The notes under the pieces are model-generated. The model did no database searches. It saw only the letters and a program-made list of their open reading frames with translations, and was not told where the DNA came from. From assembly GCA_025361995.1 (NCBI GenBank), contig JANYIP010000080.1, positions 1-7,086 on the forward strand: 7,086 nt of DNA, in the 5' to 3' direction. The stretch is from Streptomycetales bacterium. GTDB taxonomy: Bacteria; Actinomycetota; Actinomycetes; Prado026. Positions 5,893 to 7,086 of the stretch are shown here, piece by piece (the first letter of the stretch is position 1; each line of letters begins with the position of its first letter). The position numbers and the translations under genes are program-made.

Positions 5893-6465
5893 GTGACCTC
5901 GAAGTCGGTGCCCAACAAGCATTTGTTCGCGACGCTGGGAATGCAGTCAGTGATCGCGCTCATGATCGCGCTCATGATCGCCTCGACCAGCGGGTTGGTC
6001 GTCGGGACCGCAGCAAACCTCGAAAATGCTACCGGCTTCCTGCTAGACAATGGCCTCGTGCTCGTGCCGAGTCTCCTCCTCGGTGTTGCGGTCGCACGCG
6101 GCCAACTCCCACGGATGGCGCTCTGGCTACCAGTTGGGGCGGTGATCCTCGACGCGGTTGCAGGACTGTTCGGAGACAGAGACCCCTGGAGTGGCGTTCA
6201 GCGACTAAACGTGCAGCCGGGCCAGATCGACGGGCAGTCCTCAGATACCCGCACCATCCTCTTGCTTGGAGTGATTGCTCTGGTTGCAGCGACAGCTCTC
6301 GGAGCGACGACATGGTGCGCATCGACAACGGCATTCATCGAACGACGGGAAGGAGTCGCGCTCGTCGTCGGGTTGCTGGCGAACACGGTAGACGCGCTGG
6401 CTACGGGAGTCGGTCTGGCTACCAGGCACGTCGCTGAGGCCAATCCCACCGCCACCGCCCTGTGA
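5893..6465 (+). CDS. Hypothetical membrane protein, C-terminal part
   Basis: No recognised family. From GTG 5893 it encodes 190 aa with membrane segments at about 11-40 (including IALMIALMIA), 50-68, 75-93, 121-143 and 154-175, and a polar loop at 94-120 (FGDRDPWSG...QPGQIDGQSSDT). GTG 5893 has no Shine-Dalgarno, and the same frame is open back to 5761, reading a further hydrophobic segment (AALDLATVLVGAWLLNQAA, 5824-5880) without any ATG or GTG before 5893. This suggests the true N-terminus lies in the preceding reading frame and that both are one broken gene of about 359 codons. The C-terminus NPTATA (residues 184-189) is encoded by the distal att-like repeat, and the final Leu and stop come from sequence outside the element. 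Confidence 0.55.
   Translation: MTSKSVPNKHLFATLGMQSVIALMIALMIASTSGLVVGTAANLENATGFLLDNGLVLVPSLLLGVAVARGQLPRMALWLPVGAVILDAVAGLFGDRDPWSGVQRLNVQPGQIDGQSSDTRTILLLGVIALVAATALGATTWCASTTAFIERREGVALVVGLLANTVDALATGVGLATRHVAEANPTATAL
5951..5982 (+). repeat. 12-bp in-frame tandem repeat
   Basis: TGATCGCGCTCA occurs at 5951-5962 and 5963-5974 and starts a third time as TGATCGC at 5975. It encodes IALMIALMIA in a membrane segment. In-frame slippage would change the segment length by four residues per unit. Confidence 0.7.
6442..6459 (+). repeat. Distal att-like repeat
   Basis: AATCCCACCGCCACCGCC, identical over 18 nt to the 3' end of tRNA-Ser (5242-5259) and exactly 1200 bp downstream. No other tRNA part is present here (upstream is coding sequence), so it is an isolated tRNA 3' fragment, as expected at the far junction of a tRNA-integrated element. 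It doubles as the last codons of the membrane-protein frame. Confidence 0.8.
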
Positions 6466-6483
6466 TGTCTCAGGTCATCGGTG

Positions 6484-6525
6484 ACACCCGGACCCACGAA
6501 CTGTGGGTTCGGGTGTTTGTCTTTT
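6484..6525 (+). terminator. Intrinsic terminator
   Basis: ACACCCGGACCCAC (6484-6497) pairs with GTGGGTTCGGGTGT (6503-6516): a 14-bp stem with a single G-U pair and a 5-nt loop GAACT, followed by TTGTCTTTT. It acts for the plus strand; the minus strand lacks a T-run. It sits 24 nt after the distal att-like repeat. Without the 1.2-kb insertion it would lie just behind tRNA-Ser, so it is probably the original tRNA terminator. Confidence 0.85.
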
Positions 6526-6581
6526 GGTGGTCTGTTGCTGCTAGTCCATGGGATCCGGCTTCGGCGGGGCGGCCGGCGATC

Positions 6582-7086
6582 TCACGGACCGAGGAGCGCC
6601 GCGGGGATGACGGCGATGCCGTCGGCGCGTCGGTAGGCGAAGCTCCCGGTGGTGATCACCGCGGCGTCGAGCAGGTCGGGACCGATCGTCTGCCGCAGCC
6701 AGAGCAGGTGCTTGACGTCCTTGTCCTCGACTGTGGTGGAGAGCTTGACCTCGAGCGCGAGGACGCGCTGGTCTGGGCGCTCCACGATCAGGTCGACCTC
6801 ATGGTCTCCCCGATGCAGCCGCAGATGGTGGGTACGAGCCTGCGCGGCCCGGGCGTAGACCCGCACGCTCAGCGTCACGAGCGACTCGAAGAGGGCTCCG
6901 AGGAACGGCCGATCACCGGTGCTGGGCAGTGCGCCCTGCTCGCCGCTGAGCAGCGCCTGCGCGTCCAGCCCGAGCAGCTGGGCCGCCAGTGCGGGGTCCG
7001 AGAGGTGGTGCTTGGGTGCGGCGGCGAGCTCGCGTAGGTGGTTGCGCGTCGGGAGCCACGCCGGCAGTGGGTCGAGGATCCACAGT
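6582..7086 (-). CDS. DUF4143 / ATP-binding protein, C-terminal part (cut by window edge)
   Basis: The frame is open from the stop at 6584-6582 to the right end of the window (168 codons seen), so the N-terminus lies outside. The text matches the C-terminal DUF4143 domain of actinobacterial AAA-type ATP-binding proteins: an IPAWLP-like opening (here LPAWLPTRNHLRELA near 7065-7020), KHHLSDPALAAQLLGLDAQ, PFLGALFESLVTLSVRVYA, then HRGDHEVDLIVE and VLALEVKLS. The last two give D-x13-E-x-K, a PD-(D/E)XK-like nuclease-fold motif (D codon about 6792-6794, E-x-K about 6744-6752). The end AYRRADGIAVIPAALLGP is typical of the family. A GTG at 6878 is internal, not the start. An N-terminal Walker-type ATPase is expected beyond the window. 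The biological role of this family is poorly defined. It converges with the element and terminator. Confidence 0.85.
   Translation of the reverse strand, partial: LWILDPLPAWLPTRNHLRELAAAPKHHLSDPALAAQLLGLDAQALLSGEQGALPSTGDRPFLGALFESLVTLSVRVYARAAQARTHHLRLHRGDHEVDLIVERPDQRVLALEVKLSTTVEDKDVKHLLWLRQTIGPDLLDAAVITTGSFAYRRADGIAVIPAALLGP

Larger units (their letters stand above)
5260..6459 (+). mobile_element. Putative 1.2-kb tRNA-Ser-integrated mini-element or island remnant
   Basis: A 1200-bp unit bounded by the exact 18-bp tRNA 3'-end repeat on the left and its copy on the right. Inside, GC falls (35/60 at 6001-6060, 33/60 at 6241-6300, against 43/60 to 47/60 in sampled host lines), and codons such as CTT, GGA, GCT, AAT and GAA become common. 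No integrase, excisionase or replication gene is visible on either strand. The only coding content is an unrecognised membrane protein split over frames. A terminator typical of a tRNA gene follows the distal repeat, as expected if the unit was inserted between tRNA and terminator. Alternatives: a deletion relic of a larger island, or a satellite mobilised by a recombinase elsewhere. The first 127 nt (5260-5386) contain no supported gene, only a weak hairpin AAGGTC/GGCCTT at 5323-5340. Confidence 0.65.

Noticed and set aside
5416..6050. Long minus-strand open frames opposite the membrane-protein gene (168 and 143 codons).
   Set aside because: They are Arg/Ala/Pro-rich, low-complexity, without motif or Shine-Dalgarno, and mirror the GC-rich sense frames.
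6541..6550. CTAGTCCATG here also occurs at 3454-3463 in the tadA palindrome; a second, degenerate palindrome copy was considered.
   Set aside because: The match ends after 10 nt and no opposing arm is present.

Overview
This is a GC-rich actinobacterial segment. Sample lines counted by eye give 47/60 GC at 3601-3660 and 43/60 at 4861-4920. Gene content and order (upp, a TadA-associated acidic protein, tadA, a GT87 mannosyltransferase-like protein, tRNA-Ser) fit the actinobacterial tadA/upp neighbourhood. Protein style and a CGTTGATCATGG palindrome suggest Propionibacteriales (Nocardioides- or Kribbella-like), but that placement is from memory and tentative.

Left part (47-2813, minus strand): upp (uracil phosphoribosyltransferase) is followed 3 nt later by a class I SAM-dependent methyltransferase and, after a 124-nt gap, by nagA (N-acetylglucosamine-6-phosphate deacetylase). 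This is a run of uracil salvage, an unassigned methyl transfer, and amino-sugar catabolism.

Middle (2889-5160, plus strand): transcribed divergently from upp, a TadA-associated protein is followed by tadA (tRNA A34-to-inosine deaminase) and a polytopic GT87/DUF2029 glycosyltransferase that overlaps tadA by 4 nt. A 12-bp-arm palindrome lies just before tadA, and its right arm supplies the first possible tadA start codons. Ten nt after the glycosyltransferase stop lies an intact tRNA-Ser with anticodon CGA.

Right part (5242-6525): the last 18 nt of tRNA-Ser up to the second base of CCA recur exactly 1200 bp downstream (5242-5259 and 6442-6459). Between the copies the GC content and codon bias drop (35/60 at 6001-6060, 33/60 at 6241-6300). 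The only coding content is one unrecognised polytopic membrane protein, split across reading frames. A strong intrinsic terminator follows 24 nt after the distal copy, where the terminator of an uninterrupted tRNA gene would be expected. The best reading is a 1.2-kb tRNA-integrated mini-element or the remnant of an island, with no recombinase. This is the most unusual part of the window.

Far right (6582-7086, minus strand): the C-terminal part of a DUF4143-type ATP-binding protein with a PD-(D/E)XK-like motif, cut by the window edge. Positions 1-46 hold only the sequence downstream of nagA, with no gene I can support.
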